From assembly GCA_023411795.1 (NCBI GenBank), contig JAEYOK010000016.1:186001-250000 (forward strand): a stretch of DNA of 64,000 bases, written 5' to 3'. The stretch's first letter is position 1. The number at the start of each line of letters is the position of its first letter. Below the pieces are notes generated by a model, which did not search any database, had not been told where the DNA came from, and was given only the letters and a program-made list of their open reading frames with translations. A program made the position numbers and the translations under genes. The DNA comes from Bacillota bacterium. Its GTDB lineage: Bacteria; Bacillota; Clostridia; DSM-8532. Shown piece after piece: positions 9,234 through 18,836 of this stretch.

Positions 9234-10550
9234 TTATAAATCCCCCTCCTTAAATGAACGCGTTCTTCTAAAGTTATAAATGGCAAACGGAGCCATCACT
9301 ACGAATATCAATACAGCTACTACCGAAGCATAATTGTACTTCAAAAGGTTAATGGTCAGATTGTATATCCATGTGATCAAAAGATCGGTTGCTTTAGCTC
9401 CGGTGGTGGTTGAATCAGGTAGGGTCGGATTGCCTCCGGTTACGAAGAAGACAGCGCCAAAATTGTTTATATTGTGGGCGACAGACATAATAATGAGGGG
9501 CATTGTCTGGTATATTACAAGTGGCAACGTTATTGTTTTAAAAACTTGAAATTTGCTGGCTCCATCCACTCTGGCAGCTTCGTAAATCTCGTTGGATATA
9601 GCCGTCATTGTTCCGGTAATAAGCAGCATAAAATATGGGAATCCTGCCCAGAGATTAACCAATACAATCGTGAATTTTGCCAGCCACGGATCTGATAGCC
9701 AGGGGATTACATCCTTAATAATTCCCAATTGTATAAGGGTTCTGTTGACAGTGCCGAAGCTACCGTTCATCAGATTTCGCCATACAAGCATACTTACCAC
9801 TGCAGGTACCGCGTAGGGGAGGATGAAAATCGACCGGAAGACAGGTTTGAGTTTTATGTCACTTTCATGAAGGACAACCGCCATCAGCATACCTCCGAAA
9901 TAACAGGTGAAAGTGGCCAGAAAACCCCACACCAGCGTCCAGAGAGCAACCTTACCAAGGGCTGATGTCCAGGCGTTTTGACCTGAAAACATATCGGCAA
10001 AATTCTGAAATCCAACCCAATCTACGGTGTTTTTTGGTGGTATATGCTCGGGTGCGGAATAATTTGTAAATGCTACGAGAGTCGAAAAGATAAGGGGGAC
10101 AAAAACAAAAAACAGAATCATGATGATTGTAGGGGTAAGCGCCAATAAGGAAAAGGATTTTCCGGTAAGCTCGGAAAACACATTTTTATTACTGGTGAAG
10201 GTTTTGGATGCACAATATTTTTGGTACTCATTTTGTGCGCTTTTAACCGATATAACATAAATGGCTATGAGCACAAAAATGACAGCTAACGCGATGACGC
10301 CGTCAATGAGCATGAACATCGAATTGTCCCTAAGTTTGATACTTAATTCAGGGTGTGGAGTGCCTAGCGTGATTAGATTTTGTATGGCTGTGACAAACTT
10401 GGGGATAAAGAGGATCGTAATGGCCTCAACCGTTGCAAAAAGGATCCCCTTGATGTATTGCTTCAAATAGAGAATATGTGCAAGACCGCTAAACAAAAGG
10501 GAAGCGATAAGTATTTTCTTTTTATCAGATCCGTCAGCACGAATATTCAC
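9234..10550 (-). CDS. ganP: Galacto-oligosaccharide ABC transporter permease, MalF type
   Basis: A 438-residue permease, long for the family because of an N-terminal extension with extra hydrophobic segments (about 15-120), as in MalF and GanP. The core has six further segments, with the EAA loop YEAARVDGASKFQVF at about 332-346. It pairs with the MalG-type gene downstream. It is separated from the binding-protein gene by a stem-loop, so its expression is probably lower than that of the binding protein. Confidence 0.9.
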   Translation of the reverse strand: MNIRADGSDKKKILIASLLFSGLAHILYLKQYIKGILFATVEAITILFIPKFVTAIQNLITLGTPHPELSIKLRDNSMFMLIDGVIALAVIFVLIAIYVISVKSAQNEYQKYCASKTFTSNKNVFSELTGKSFSLLALTPTIIMILFFVFVPLIFSTLVAFTNYSAPEHIPPKNTVDWVGFQNFADMFSGQNAWTSALGKVALWTLVWGFLATFTCYFGGMLMAVVLHESDIKLKPVFRSIFILPYAVPAVVSMLVWRNLMNGSFGTVNRTLIQLGIIKDVIPWLSDPWLAKFTIVLVNLWAGFPYFMLLITGTMTAISNEIYEAARVDGASKFQVFKTITLPLVIYQTMPLIIMSVAHNINNFGAVFFVTGGNPTLPDSTTTGAKATDLLITWIYNLTINLLKYNYASVVAVLIFVVMAPFAIYNFRRTRSFKEGDL

Positions 10551-10601
10551 TACAGCACCTCCTTGATGATCTCCGGCGCAGTTATACCGGATTATAAGGG
10601 A

Positions 10602-10640
10602 TTATTATAAAAAAGGGAACGAAAAATCGTCCCCTTTTTT
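10602..10640 (-). terminator. Intercistronic stem-loop with U-tract after the ganS-like gene
   Basis: On the minus strand, AAAAAAGGGGACG pairs with CGTTCCCTTTTTT around a short A/T loop, and the last T run continues into ATAATAAT. It lies 13 bases after the binding-protein stop and about 60 bases before the first permease. It has the form of a weak intrinsic terminator or 3'-end stabiliser inside the operon, which would give an excess of binding protein over permease. Confidence 0.8.
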
Positions 10641-10653
10641 CACCACAATGGTA

Positions 10654-11901
10654 TTATTGACCCAGAATAGCAGCGTCACATGCGTCAAGTTCCTTTTGAA
10701 CGTCTTCGCCGTTCCATATATTCGCGCTTGCTGCATTCATGGCGTTCCAGAAGTTACTCATCTCGGGGATAGAAGGCATCGGGAAAGCATAATCAAGCTG
10801 GTCAATAAAGGCCTTGATATATGGGCTGCTAACCTCAATACTGGTAGAGGGGATTGCACCCGTGATATCAAAGCGAAGCTTTTGCATTTCAGGAGTCATA
10901 AGGAACTCAGCGAACAATGCAGCTTCTGCAGGATAGTCGGTATAAGATGAAACGAACATTGTTCTTGTTCCTGAGAAGGAAGAGGCCGGTCCGGATTGTC
11001 CGGGAAGGCTTGGTATAGCAGCAACACCAAAGTCCACCCCTGATTCTTGGAAAGGCTTGATATTCCAAGGACCGGTTATGTACATAGCAGCTTTACCTGC
11101 CTTGAAGGCTTCGTCTGCAATGGCAGTTGTCAAATCGGCTGCGGGAACATTCAATATAGATCTCATAGACTGGAAGAATTTCATACCGGCAACGGCATCA
11201 GCGGTATTCAGGTATGTTTTGGTTGTTTCAGTACCTGATGTACCAAAAAGACGATTGCCATTTGCCGTGGTAAAGAGGATGGTGTAATAGCCGTTTCCGA
11301 CATCCAGCATAAATCCGTAATTATCGGCATTGTTAAAACCGTTAGCGAAGCTTACAACTTCTTCCCATGTCTTAGGAACTTTGTCTTCGCTTATGAGCGC
11401 TTTATTGTAGAACATTGCATAGGTTTCGGCTGATACAGGATAACCAACGATTTTGTCTTCATAGGTTACAGCTTGTGTACAAGCACCTAATGCGGTATTC
11501 TTAACATAGTCGGGATTGGTTGCCTCTGCTATGTGACCGCCGCTTACCAGCTCACCAATCTTATCATGGGGTGCGGCAAATACATCGGGGCCCACACCGG
11601 CAGGTCCGTCGAGGGCAATTCTACCTGCGGCATCGCCGAGTTCAACATTGACATACTTGATTGTTATATTTGGATGAAGTTTAGTGAATGCTTCACCTGC
11701 TTGTTGAATAAATGCATCGGGTCCATTTGCGGATTCCCATACGGTTAATTCAACCGGTTCGGTAGGATCTGATGTTTGTTGAGAAGGAGTAGGCTCTGTA
11801 GTAGATGTCTCTGTAGATGTCGGGGGGGTCGTTGATCCGCAACCGGTAACGAGTGCGACAATCAACAGGATAGCCAGTGAAATAGTGAACAACTTTTTCA
11901 T
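10654..11901 (-). CDS. ganS: Galacto-oligosaccharide-binding lipoprotein, family 1 solute-binding protein
   Basis: A 415-residue extracellular solute-binding protein of the maltose-binding type. The signal peptide ends LVTGC with Cys21 as the lipid-anchored residue, and a Ser/Thr/Pro-rich linker of about 25 residues follows. The body carries the usual MBP-like features, such as ETYAMFYNKALI at about 165-176. It is first in the galactan operon, matching GanS/CycB of Bacillus subtilis in order. Transcription should start near 12002 under a LacI-type operator. Confidence 0.9.
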   Translation of the reverse strand: MKKLFTISLAILLIVALVTGCGSTTPPTSTETSTTEPTPSQQTSDPTEPVELTVWESANGPDAFIQQAGEAFTKLHPNITIKYVNVELGDAAGRIALDGPAGVGPDVFAAPHDKIGELVSGGHIAEATNPDYVKNTALGACTQAVTYEDKIVGYPVSAETYAMFYNKALISEDKVPKTWEEVVSFANGFNNADNYGFMLDVGNGYYTILFTTANGNRLFGTSGTETTKTYLNTADAVAGMKFFQSMRSILNVPAADLTTAIADEAFKAGKAAMYITGPWNIKPFQESGVDFGVAAIPSLPGQSGPASSFSGTRTMFVSSYTDYPAEAALFAEFLMTPEMQKLRFDITGAIPSTSIEVSSPYIKAFIDQLDYAFPMPSIPEMSNFWNAMNAASANIWNGEDVQKELDACDAAILGQ

Positions 11902-11982
11902 AGAAATCCTCCTTTAAAATAACTTTATTATTTTTATTTAATTAATAAGGTTGCATTTTGAAGTCGGCTTTGATAGAATTAT

Positions 11983-12000
11983 TGAGCAACCGGTTGCTCA
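11983..12000. promoter_or_regulatory. LacI-family operator, perfect 18-bp palindrome
   Basis: TGAGCAACCGGTTGCTCA is a perfect palindrome with the central CG typical of LacI/GalR operators. It lies directly downstream of the -10 element of the galactan operon promoter, where bound repressor would block transcription. A matching half-site, AGCAACC, lies at 12143-12149 just before the divergent regulator gene, which suggests autoregulation. Confidence 0.85.
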
Positions 12001-12008
12001 TCACACTA

Positions 12009-12037
12009 AGAATATCACTATAAAGTATATTTGTCAA
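12009..12037 (-). promoter_or_regulatory. Sigma-A type promoter of the galactan operon
   Basis: On the minus strand, TTGACA (12037-12032) is followed after 17 bases by TATTCT (12014-12009). The predicted transcript start is near 12002, at the edge of the operator palindrome. Confidence 0.8.
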
Positions 12038-12165
12038 CAATACGTTTGATAACCCGAGACATCAGTGCTAAGGAGCTATATACAGTTAAAATCCTTTGCT
12101 TGAGGTTGTCCGGCCGGGTTCATTATTGAGTTTAATTTTATTAGCAACCTATAGGGGGGATTCTT

Positions 12166-13197
12166 ATCAATAAAAAATCGCAAAACAAACTAACACTTGG
12201 TGACATAGCAAGTGAACTGGGCTTATCTAAAGCAAGTGTATCCCGTGTTATATCGGGAAAGGGAAGAATAAGCGAAGAGACCCGTGCAAGGGTCCTGAAA
12301 CATATCAAAAAACGGGGCTACGAGCCCAATCTTATAGCAAGAAGCCTTGCGCAGTCAAAGACTATGAATATTGCCGTGGTATTGCCTGCCGATGGCAGTG
12401 TCGTTGAAATGCCGTTTTTCCAGAACTTAATCATAGGGATTTGCAATATTGCATCAACAAGCGATTATGATGTCATAATGCTGACTCAGAAGGAAAATGA
12501 CATATCTCAGATAGAAAGAGTAGTGAAACATAAAAAGGTAGACGGAGTAATCTTGACGCGTTCCATGGCAAAAAATATTGATGCCGAATATCTGGAGGAG
12601 AATGATGTACCCTTTGTAATAATTGGATCTTCCCCAGATAAAACAATCCAGATTGACCACGATCATTTATCGGCTTGCCGGGATTTAACTTCCTCAGTTC
12701 TTGCCGGCTATGACAAGGACATTTTGAAGGGTAATATAGCGTTGATAGGCAATGAAATGCAATATATGGTAAACCAGAGCAGGTATTTGGGGTTTTTGGA
12801 AGGTATACGTTCGGTTGGATTGTCAGATGATGATTTTACTTTCTTCAGCATGGATTCAAAGACCATGATTAAGCATGTAGTTAACAAGATTATCGAAAAT
12901 GAGCAGAGGATAATTTTCTGTTTTGACGACTTAATTTGCGAGTATGCATTACTAGAACTGGGCAAACACGGAATAAGAGTTCCTGAAGATATTGTGGTGG
13001 CCTCATATTACTGCAGCTATATAATTGAGAATCATTATCCAAAGATTGCAACCATCAAATTTGATGCGAAAATATTGGGGGAGACGGCATTTAATACTCT
13101 TATTGAACTCCTTAGTGAAAAAGAGGTTCTTCAAAGGACCTTGTTGGAATACAAAATAGTCAATAACACCGACAGGATTCAGGGATATCGCCAATAA
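12166..13197 (+). CDS. ganR: LacI-family repressor of the galactan operon, apparent AUC start
   Basis: The first in-frame ATG, at 12364, would remove the whole DNA-binding domain. The frame stays open upstream to a TAG at 12142 and encodes a clear LacI helix-turn-helix (LTLGDIASELGLSKASVSR) and hinge. No ATG, GTG or TTG exists in that stretch. The only codon with good Shine-Dalgarno spacing is ATC at 12166, six bases after GGGGGG (12154-12159), and the translation then begins (M)NKKSQNK, typical for the family. The product is 343 residues with a periplasmic-binding-like effector domain from about 65. It is divergent from the galactan operon and faces its operator, so it is the likely repressor. 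Confidence 0.85.
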   Translation: MNKKSQNKLTLGDIASELGLSKASVSRVISGKGRISEETRARVLKHIKKRGYEPNLIARSLAQSKTMNIAVVLPADGSVVEMPFFQNLIIGICNIASTSDYDVIMLTQKENDISQIERVVKHKKVDGVILTRSMAKNIDAEYLEENDVPFVIIGSSPDKTIQIDHDHLSACRDLTSSVLAGYDKDILKGNIALIGNEMQYMVNQSRYLGFLEGIRSVGLSDDDFTFFSMDSKTMIKHVVNKIIENEQRIIFCFDDLICEYALLELGKHGIRVPEDIVVASYYCSYIIENHYPKIATIKFDAKILGETAFNTLIELLSEKEVLQRTLLEYKIVNNTDRIQGYRQ

Positions 13198-13348
13198 CCA
13201 TCATAAGCTACTTAGTAAAAATCATTAATTAAAAAGATGATAAACATACACAATCAGAAGAATATCATTTATAATGGTCATAGTACCCGAAAGTATATCA
13301 ACCACAAGTAGCGGGTTTCCAAAAACTTAACATTCACTTTACACGAGT

Positions 13349-15082
13349 ATGTTAATTAAGGGAATACTTAAGGAGATGAGATGTATTGCTATGAAAAAGC
13401 CTGAAATGAAAATGCAAAATATCGAAGATATAGGCTCTTATACAATCCAGAATATTTTTCGCAATTCGGTTGAGAAATTTCCCACACAACCCGCTCTGTC
13501 TGTTGTGGGACAAACACCGATTACATATTTTGAACTTTTTGAGGCTGTCAAGCGATATGCTTTTTTGTTAAGACATGTCGGTATAAAAAAAGGTGATAAA
13601 GTTGCTATATTGGCCCCAAGTATGCCAAAATGGGGAGTTGCCTATTTTGCTATTGTTTGTCTGGGTGCAGTCGCTGTTCCTTTGCTTCCGGATTTCAACA
13701 AAAACGAGGTTGAGGGCATGATCCGTCATTCAGAGGCTTGCTTTGCATTTGTTTCAAGAAATAATCAGGAAAAGCTGGCAGAGTGTATGAACCTTGGACA
13801 AATTTTTTGCTTGGAGGATGAAGCATTTTTAACGGGTGAAACCATCCCGGAAATTGGTACGCCTGTAGATCTATTTGGTGAGCCTATCGACGAACAGGAT
13901 ACCGCATCTATAATTTATACGTCCGGAACAACCGGTACTCCTAAAGGAGTTGAGCTCTCTCACAAAAACATAGCGTTTATGGCACATCAAAACAGATTAA
14001 TCCAGGATATTCACCCAACCGACACGTTCCTATCCATTCTGCCCATGTCCCATGTGTATGAGTTTTCCATAGGCTTCATTTTTCCGATAATGCAGGGATG
14101 CCACGTATGCTACCTCGGAAGAGCGATTGCAGTATCTTCTTTACTGCCTGCGCTGAAAACGGTTCGACCTACCATAATGCTCAGTGTGCCGGCTGTAATG
14201 GAGAAAATATATAAAAATAAAATCGTTCCAACCTTTGAAAAGAATAAGTTTGTCGCAAAATTGTACAAGGTTACGTTTTTCCGCAAGATTCTACATAGTA
14301 TTGCCGGGAAAAAATTGATGGAAACCTTTGGCGGGCGCATTCGTTTCTTTGGCCTTGGTGGAGCAAAGCTATCTCCCGATGTGGAGCGGTTTTTAATGGA
14401 GGGCAAATTTCCCTATGCCATAGGGTACGGCTTGACGGAAACCTCACCATTGATTGCCGGCGCCAACCCTAAAAATTCACGTCTCCAATCTACCGGACCT
14501 AAAATGGAAGGCATTGAGATGAAACTGATTAACACAGATCCTGTAACCGGAATCGGGGAAATTGTCACAAAAGGGCCTCATGTGATGAAAGGCTATTACA
14601 AAAATGAAGAACTGACAAAATCGGTCTTTACCGAGGATGGTTTCTTTAAAACCGGTGATTGTGGCTCTATCGATGAAGACGGATACCTCTATATCAAGGG
14701 ACGTAGCAAAAACGTTATTGTTGGTGCATCAGGGGAAAACATTTATCCCGAGGATATTGAATTTGTACTGAACAAGCACCCTCTGGTATTGGAATCCCTC
14801 GTAATCGAACGAGATGAAAAGCTGGTTGGTTTGGTGAAGTTAGATGAGAATTTAATCGAGAAGGACATTTCATCTGAAAGTTCTGAATTGACTCCCTATG
14901 CCAAAGCTCTTGCCGATATCAGAACCTATGTAAATTCTCAGGTCAATAAATTTTCTAAACTAAAAGCAATCGAATGCATCTCCGACTTGGAGAAAACGGC
15001 CTCACAAAAGATAAAGCGCTTTCTGTATAACAACAGCGGTAAAGGAAAAACCATGAATGATACACCGGAGAAGAAGGCATAA
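13349..15082 (+). CDS. AMP-binding acyl-CoA synthetase
   Basis: This adenylate-forming enzyme (up to 577 residues) activates a carboxylic acid, probably a fatty acid, to acyl-CoA through an acyl-adenylate. It has the P-loop IIYTSGTTGTPKG, the motif GYGLTETSPLIAG, and the hinge motif KTGDCGSIDEDGYLYIKGR, ahead of a short C-terminal lid. The start is uncertain: in-frame ATGs lie at 13349, 13376 and 13391, and AGGAG at 13371-13375 abuts the second. It stands alone between the galactan regulator and a convergent sugar transporter, with no lipid gene adjacent, so the substrate is not indicated. Confidence 0.85.
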   Translation: MLIKGILKEMRCIAMKKPEMKMQNIEDIGSYTIQNIFRNSVEKFPTQPALSVVGQTPITYFELFEAVKRYAFLLRHVGIKKGDKVAILAPSMPKWGVAYFAIVCLGAVAVPLLPDFNKNEVEGMIRHSEACFAFVSRNNQEKLAECMNLGQIFCLEDEAFLTGETIPEIGTPVDLFGEPIDEQDTASIIYTSGTTGTPKGVELSHKNIAFMAHQNRLIQDIHPTDTFLSILPMSHVYEFSIGFIFPIMQGCHVCYLGRAIAVSSLLPALKTVRPTIMLSVPAVMEKIYKNKIVPTFEKNKFVAKLYKVTFFRKILHSIAGKKLMETFGGRIRFFGLGGAKLSPDVERFLMEGKFPYAIGYGLTETSPLIAGANPKNSRLQSTGPKMEGIEMKLINTDPVTGIGEIVTKGPHVMKGYYKNEELTKSVFTEDGFFKTGDCGSIDEDGYLYIKGRSKNVIVGASGENIYPEDIEFVLNKHPLVLESLVIERDEKLVGLVKLDENLIEKDISSESSELTPYAKALADIRTYVNSQVNKFSKLKAIECISDLEKTASQKIKRFLYNNSGKGKTMNDTPEKKA

Positions 15083-15093
15083 TGAAATAAGCT

Positions 15094-16197
15094 TTACTGT
15101 TTATTTTTCTCCTTGAACATTATCCATTCCGGCCACCGCAGCTTAAAACCGCCCTTTTCACGAATGGCGAGAATAATGCTCTGAAGCATAATAAATAAGC
15201 AAAGCATTAGACCGGTGGTAATGCTCTGCCAATATGGCTTTGAAAGTCCTGAAGCAATTACTATATTGGTGATTGTCTTTAAAGAAAGCATTCCAAAAAG
15301 AGAGCCAATTACGTTACCAACTCCACCGGTCAATAATGTTCCACCGATAATATTAGATGCGATTGCTTGCATCTCAGCCTGCGTAGCATTAGCGGCGTCT
15401 CCTGCCCCTGTATGTAACAGGTAGACATAACCGCCTATTCCGGATAACAATCCGGACAGTAAATAAGAATAAAATTTTGTGCGCTTTACATTGATACCAA
15501 GCATTAGTGCACTGTATTTATTACCACCTATCGCATAGAGGTTGCGCCCGAACCGGGTCCATTTAAGAATCACCGCTACAACTAATACTGTAGCTATAGC
15601 TACTATTACGCCTGGCTCAATTTGTGCGGGAATGAAATTGCCGGTTTTACCATAATAGCCTATACCGGGGATTGTAATACGTAATTGCTTAAGTGCGAGA
15701 AAGCTTTCATGTTGTGCTGTGCGAGGAGCAATGCTGACTATGGTTACCATGCCTTTTGCAAAGAACATTCCTGCTAAAGTTACGATAAAGGGCTGTATAT
15801 CCAAATATGATATCAATAGACCATGAACCAGACCGAAAGCTAATCCTATACCCACAGCTATAAATAACGAGCCTATTACGCTGCCTCCACGATCGCTCAG
15901 ATAAACAACACAAGTCATTGTCACAAGCGCCGTTATGCCACCCCCTGAAATATCTATACCACCTGCTATCATAACAAGATTCAACCCGCAGGCAAGTATT
16001 ATCAAAAACGCATTGTTATTGAAAAGATCCAGAAACTGCTGAGGATTCAAGAACCCACGGCCCCAAATAAGTATAGCAATTAAGTACATACCAAAAAAAG
16101 TACAAATGGTTATTAGCAAAAGTAAATTAGTATTTGAAATAGGCTCTTTAATTGTTTTATTCGAAATCCCGGTAAATGAATCTCTAGCATTTTTCAT
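15094..16197 (-). CDS. yjfF: Sugar ABC transporter permease, YjfF/RbsC family
   Basis: A 367-residue membrane protein of the BPD_transp_2 family with eight to ten hydrophobic segments. GLNLVMIAGGIDISGGGI at about 70-87 is the conserved family stretch seen in RbsC, YtfT and YjfF. It overlaps the preceding permease by 4 bases and ends the operon, 11 bases from the convergent acyl-CoA ligase. The paired-permease layout matches YtfT-YjfF galactofuranose importers. Confidence 0.85.
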   Translation of the reverse strand: MKNARDSFTGISNKTIKEPISNTNLLLLITICTFFGMYLIAILIWGRGFLNPQQFLDLFNNNAFLIILACGLNLVMIAGGIDISGGGITALVTMTCVVYLSDRGGSVIGSLFIAVGIGLAFGLVHGLLISYLDIQPFIVTLAGMFFAKGMVTIVSIAPRTAQHESFLALKQLRITIPGIGYYGKTGNFIPAQIEPGVIVAIATVLVVAVILKWTRFGRNLYAIGGNKYSALMLGINVKRTKFYSYLLSGLLSGIGGYVYLLHTGAGDAANATQAEMQAIASNIIGGTLLTGGVGNVIGSLFGMLSLKTITNIVIASGLSKPYWQSITTGLMLCLFIMLQSIILAIREKGGFKLRWPEWIMFKEKNKQ

Positions 16198-17291
16198 ATC
16201 ATCATTTCTCCATTATTTTTTGTCGGTTTTTCCTGCGATGTTTCGGCCTTTAACGGCTTTTTAAACAGCCTATTGCGTAGACGATTAGCATATTCTTGTA
16301 CAACCGGAGAACTAATTATAACGATAGCTATAATTACAAGTGCCTTATAGGCTTTTACAGCCGATGAAGGAACTTTAATGGCATATAGCGTAACAGTCAG
16401 CGCCTGAATGATGTATGCACCTATTACTGAACCGAACAAGCTGAATTTCCCGCCGCTCAGAGCAGTACCTCCAATGGCAACCGCTAAAATAACATCCATT
16501 TCTACATCCAAGAGAAGTGTCTCGTGATTTATAAGACCAATTCTGGCTACTGTAATACAACCCGCAATAGCAACGCAAACTCCCAGTATCATAAATGATA
16601 GTAGTTTTATCCAGGCTGCGTTTATTCCGTTTAAGTGGGCAGGTCTTTCGTTGATTCCAACTACCTGCGTGTAGAGCCCCAGATTAGTAAACCGTAAGAC
16701 AAGCGAAATCAACACCAGGAATATTACCATAATAATAATAGGTGTGGGTATGGGAATGCCCGGAATAAATCCACCGATACTAACTAACAGCGGACTAGTA
16801 ACAGTAGGCGTCGCGCCGCCGTTTATCCAATAAGCTATTGAGCGCCCGGCTGAAAAAAGTATTAATGTCGCTATCATAGGCTGAATTTTAAATACTGCAA
16901 CCAATGTTCCGTTGAATAGGCCGCAAAGAATTGCAACTAAACAACTTGCCAAAAAAGCCATAAGAACAATAGGCATCGTAATTTCATTGGCACGAAGCAC
17001 ACTGACAAAAACACTGCCTGCGATTGCTGCCGTCGCACCGACACTTATATCCTGTCCCCCTGAAGCTGCTGTTACCAGTGTCATACCGATTGCTAAAATA
17101 GCAACCGCTGATGCACCGTTTAAAATGCTGATTATATTTCCTGTAAGAACCGTATTTCCCATGTTATTTGTCGATACACTTATAGAGAAAAATTCCACAT
17201 CCCTGAATAAATTAAAAACAACCAGCAAAAAAAGGGCAAGCAACGGGATGACCAATTGAGATTTTGCAAATTTCTTAAGAACTTTAGCCAT
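16194..17291 (-). CDS. ytfT: Sugar ABC transporter permease, YtfT/RbsC family
   Basis: This 365-residue permease of the BPD_transp_2 family forms the heteromeric channel with the downstream permease. The conserved stretch GMTLVTAASGGQDISVGA lies at about 82-99. Its start overlaps the end of the ATPase gene by 8 bases, and its stop overlaps the next permease by 4, so translation is probably coupled. Confidence 0.85.
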   Translation of the reverse strand: MAKVLKKFAKSQLVIPLLALFLLVVFNLFRDVEFFSISVSTNNMGNTVLTGNIISILNGASAVAILAIGMTLVTAASGGQDISVGATAAIAGSVFVSVLRANEITMPIVLMAFLASCLVAILCGLFNGTLVAVFKIQPMIATLILFSAGRSIAYWINGGATPTVTSPLLVSIGGFIPGIPIPTPIIIMVIFLVLISLVLRFTNLGLYTQVVGINERPAHLNGINAAWIKLLSFMILGVCVAIAGCITVARIGLINHETLLLDVEMDVILAVAIGGTALSGGKFSLFGSVIGAYIIQALTVTLYAIKVPSSAVKAYKALVIIAIVIISSPVVQEYANRLRNRLFKKPLKAETSQEKPTKNNGEMMI

Positions 17292-18804
17292 TTTGAGCTT
17301 CCCCCCCCGCTATTGTGTGCATAATTTTAGCTTGTGTCATGTCATCCCCTGTTAATTCACCGACTATATTACGATCGCGCATAACGATTAGCCGTGAACA
17401 AGTACGGAGCATTTCCTCTACTTCTGATGAAATAAATGTAACACTGACGCCTTCTTCTGCAAGCTTGAGTACAAGCTTTTGTATCTCAACTTTTGTACCG
17501 ACGTCAATTCCACGTGTTGGTTCATCCAAGATTAGATACTCCGGATTTGTGAGCAACCAGCGAGCAAGTATTACCTTTTGCTGATTACCGCCTGAAAGTG
17601 ATTTAATGGGTGTGTCCATAGAAGAGGTTTTTATGCCCAACAATTTTATGTACTTTTCTGCAAATTCTTCGGCTTCAGTTTTAGAAAATGGCCTGAAAAA
17701 GCCCTTCATTACTTGCAAGGCAAGAATAATATTTTCACGTACAGACAAGTCTGCAACGATACCATCCATTTTTCTGTCCTCAGGTAAATAGCCAATACCA
17801 TACTTCATGGCGTCCTTGGGCTTATTTATTTTGACGTCTTTACCATTTACCCTGATTTTCCCACCGGTAATTTTGTCTGCAGCAAATATTGCGCGTACGC
17901 ATTCGCTACGGCCGGAACCAAGCAGCCCGGTAAATCCGTTTACTTCTCCCTTAGATATTTTAAAATTAAAGGGTCTTGTACCCTCCGCACTGGATAACCC
18001 AAATGCCTCAAGAACCGGAGATACGTCAGCCTTGATTTGTGATGTTTTTTGATTCTGTAGCGCTGAAATATCATCAAGCTCTTTACCCATCATCTTTGAA
18101 ATGAGCTGTACGCGCGGTAGATCATTTATTTCATATTCTCCGACGAGCGCACCGTTCCGTAAAACAGTTATCCTGTCACATATCTCGTACACTTGCTCTA
18201 GGAAATGAGTGATAAAGATAATACTCACACCGCGTGACTTCAGGTCACGCATTAGAGAAAAAAGTTTTTTAACCTCTTCTTCGTCCAATGAGGAGGTCGG
18301 CTCGTCCAGAATAAGTACTTTGCAGTCCATATCCACGGAGCGAGCGATGGCTACCATTTGCTGAACAGCCAACGAGCAAGTAGAAAGCTGCTGAGTGGCT
18401 CTCGCCGGGATATTCAGTTTGGAAAGTATCTCTGTCGTCTTCTTTTTTATAGAGCGCCAATTCACGAAATTGGATTTGTCTCGACCAATAAAAATATTTT
18501 CGGCAACTGTAAGGTTAGGACACAGTGTGATCTCTTGATAAACCGTACTGATGCCTAAATTCTGAGCCTCACGAGGAGATTTTACATTAATATCTTTGCT
18601 AATCCCCTCTATGTGGATTTGACCTGAATCTTTTTGGTGTACACCTGTCAGAACTTTGATTAAAGTTGATTTACCGGCTCCATTCTCACCCATCAGGGCG
18701 TGAATTTCCCCTTTGTATAGAGTGAAATCCACATTTTGCAAGGCGAGAACACCCGGAAAGGCTTTGGTTATTTTACGCATGGATAAAACGATGTCGTTTT
18801 GCAT
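17284..18804 (-). CDS. ytfR: Sugar ABC transporter ATP-binding protein with two nucleotide-binding domains
   Basis: A protein of about 506 residues with two fused ATPase domains, typical of CUT2 monosaccharide importers. The first has GENGAGKST and LDEPTSSLDEEE. The second has a degenerate Walker A (GLLGSGRSE) with LSGGNQQKV and LDEPTRGIDVG, as in AraG/MglA/YtfR. Two starts compete: ATG 18813 abuts AAGG, while ATG 18804 lies nine bases after it, so 18804 is preferred. It follows the binding-protein gene after a stem-loop. Confidence 0.9.
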   Translation of the reverse strand: MQNDIVLSMRKITKAFPGVLALQNVDFTLYKGEIHALMGENGAGKSTLIKVLTGVHQKDSGQIHIEGISKDINVKSPREAQNLGISTVYQEITLCPNLTVAENIFIGRDKSNFVNWRSIKKKTTEILSKLNIPARATQQLSTCSLAVQQMVAIARSVDMDCKVLILDEPTSSLDEEEVKKLFSLMRDLKSRGVSIIFITHFLEQVYEICDRITVLRNGALVGEYEINDLPRVQLISKMMGKELDDISALQNQKTSQIKADVSPVLEAFGLSSAEGTRPFNFKISKGEVNGFTGLLGSGRSECVRAIFAADKITGGKIRVNGKDVKINKPKDAMKYGIGYLPEDRKMDGIVADLSVRENIILALQVMKGFFRPFSKTEAEEFAEKYIKLLGIKTSSMDTPIKSLSGGNQQKVILARWLLTNPEYLILDEPTRGIDVGTKVEIQKLVLKLAEEGVSVTFISSEVEEMLRTCSRLIVMRDRNIVGELTGDDMTQAKIMHTIAGGEAQNG

Positions 18805-18836
18805 AGTTACCATCCTTAAAATTCTCGTTATAAACA

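Noticed and set aside
12364..13197. LacI-type gene starting at the first ATG
   Set aside because: That start removes the helix-turn-helix, which is intact in frame upstream.
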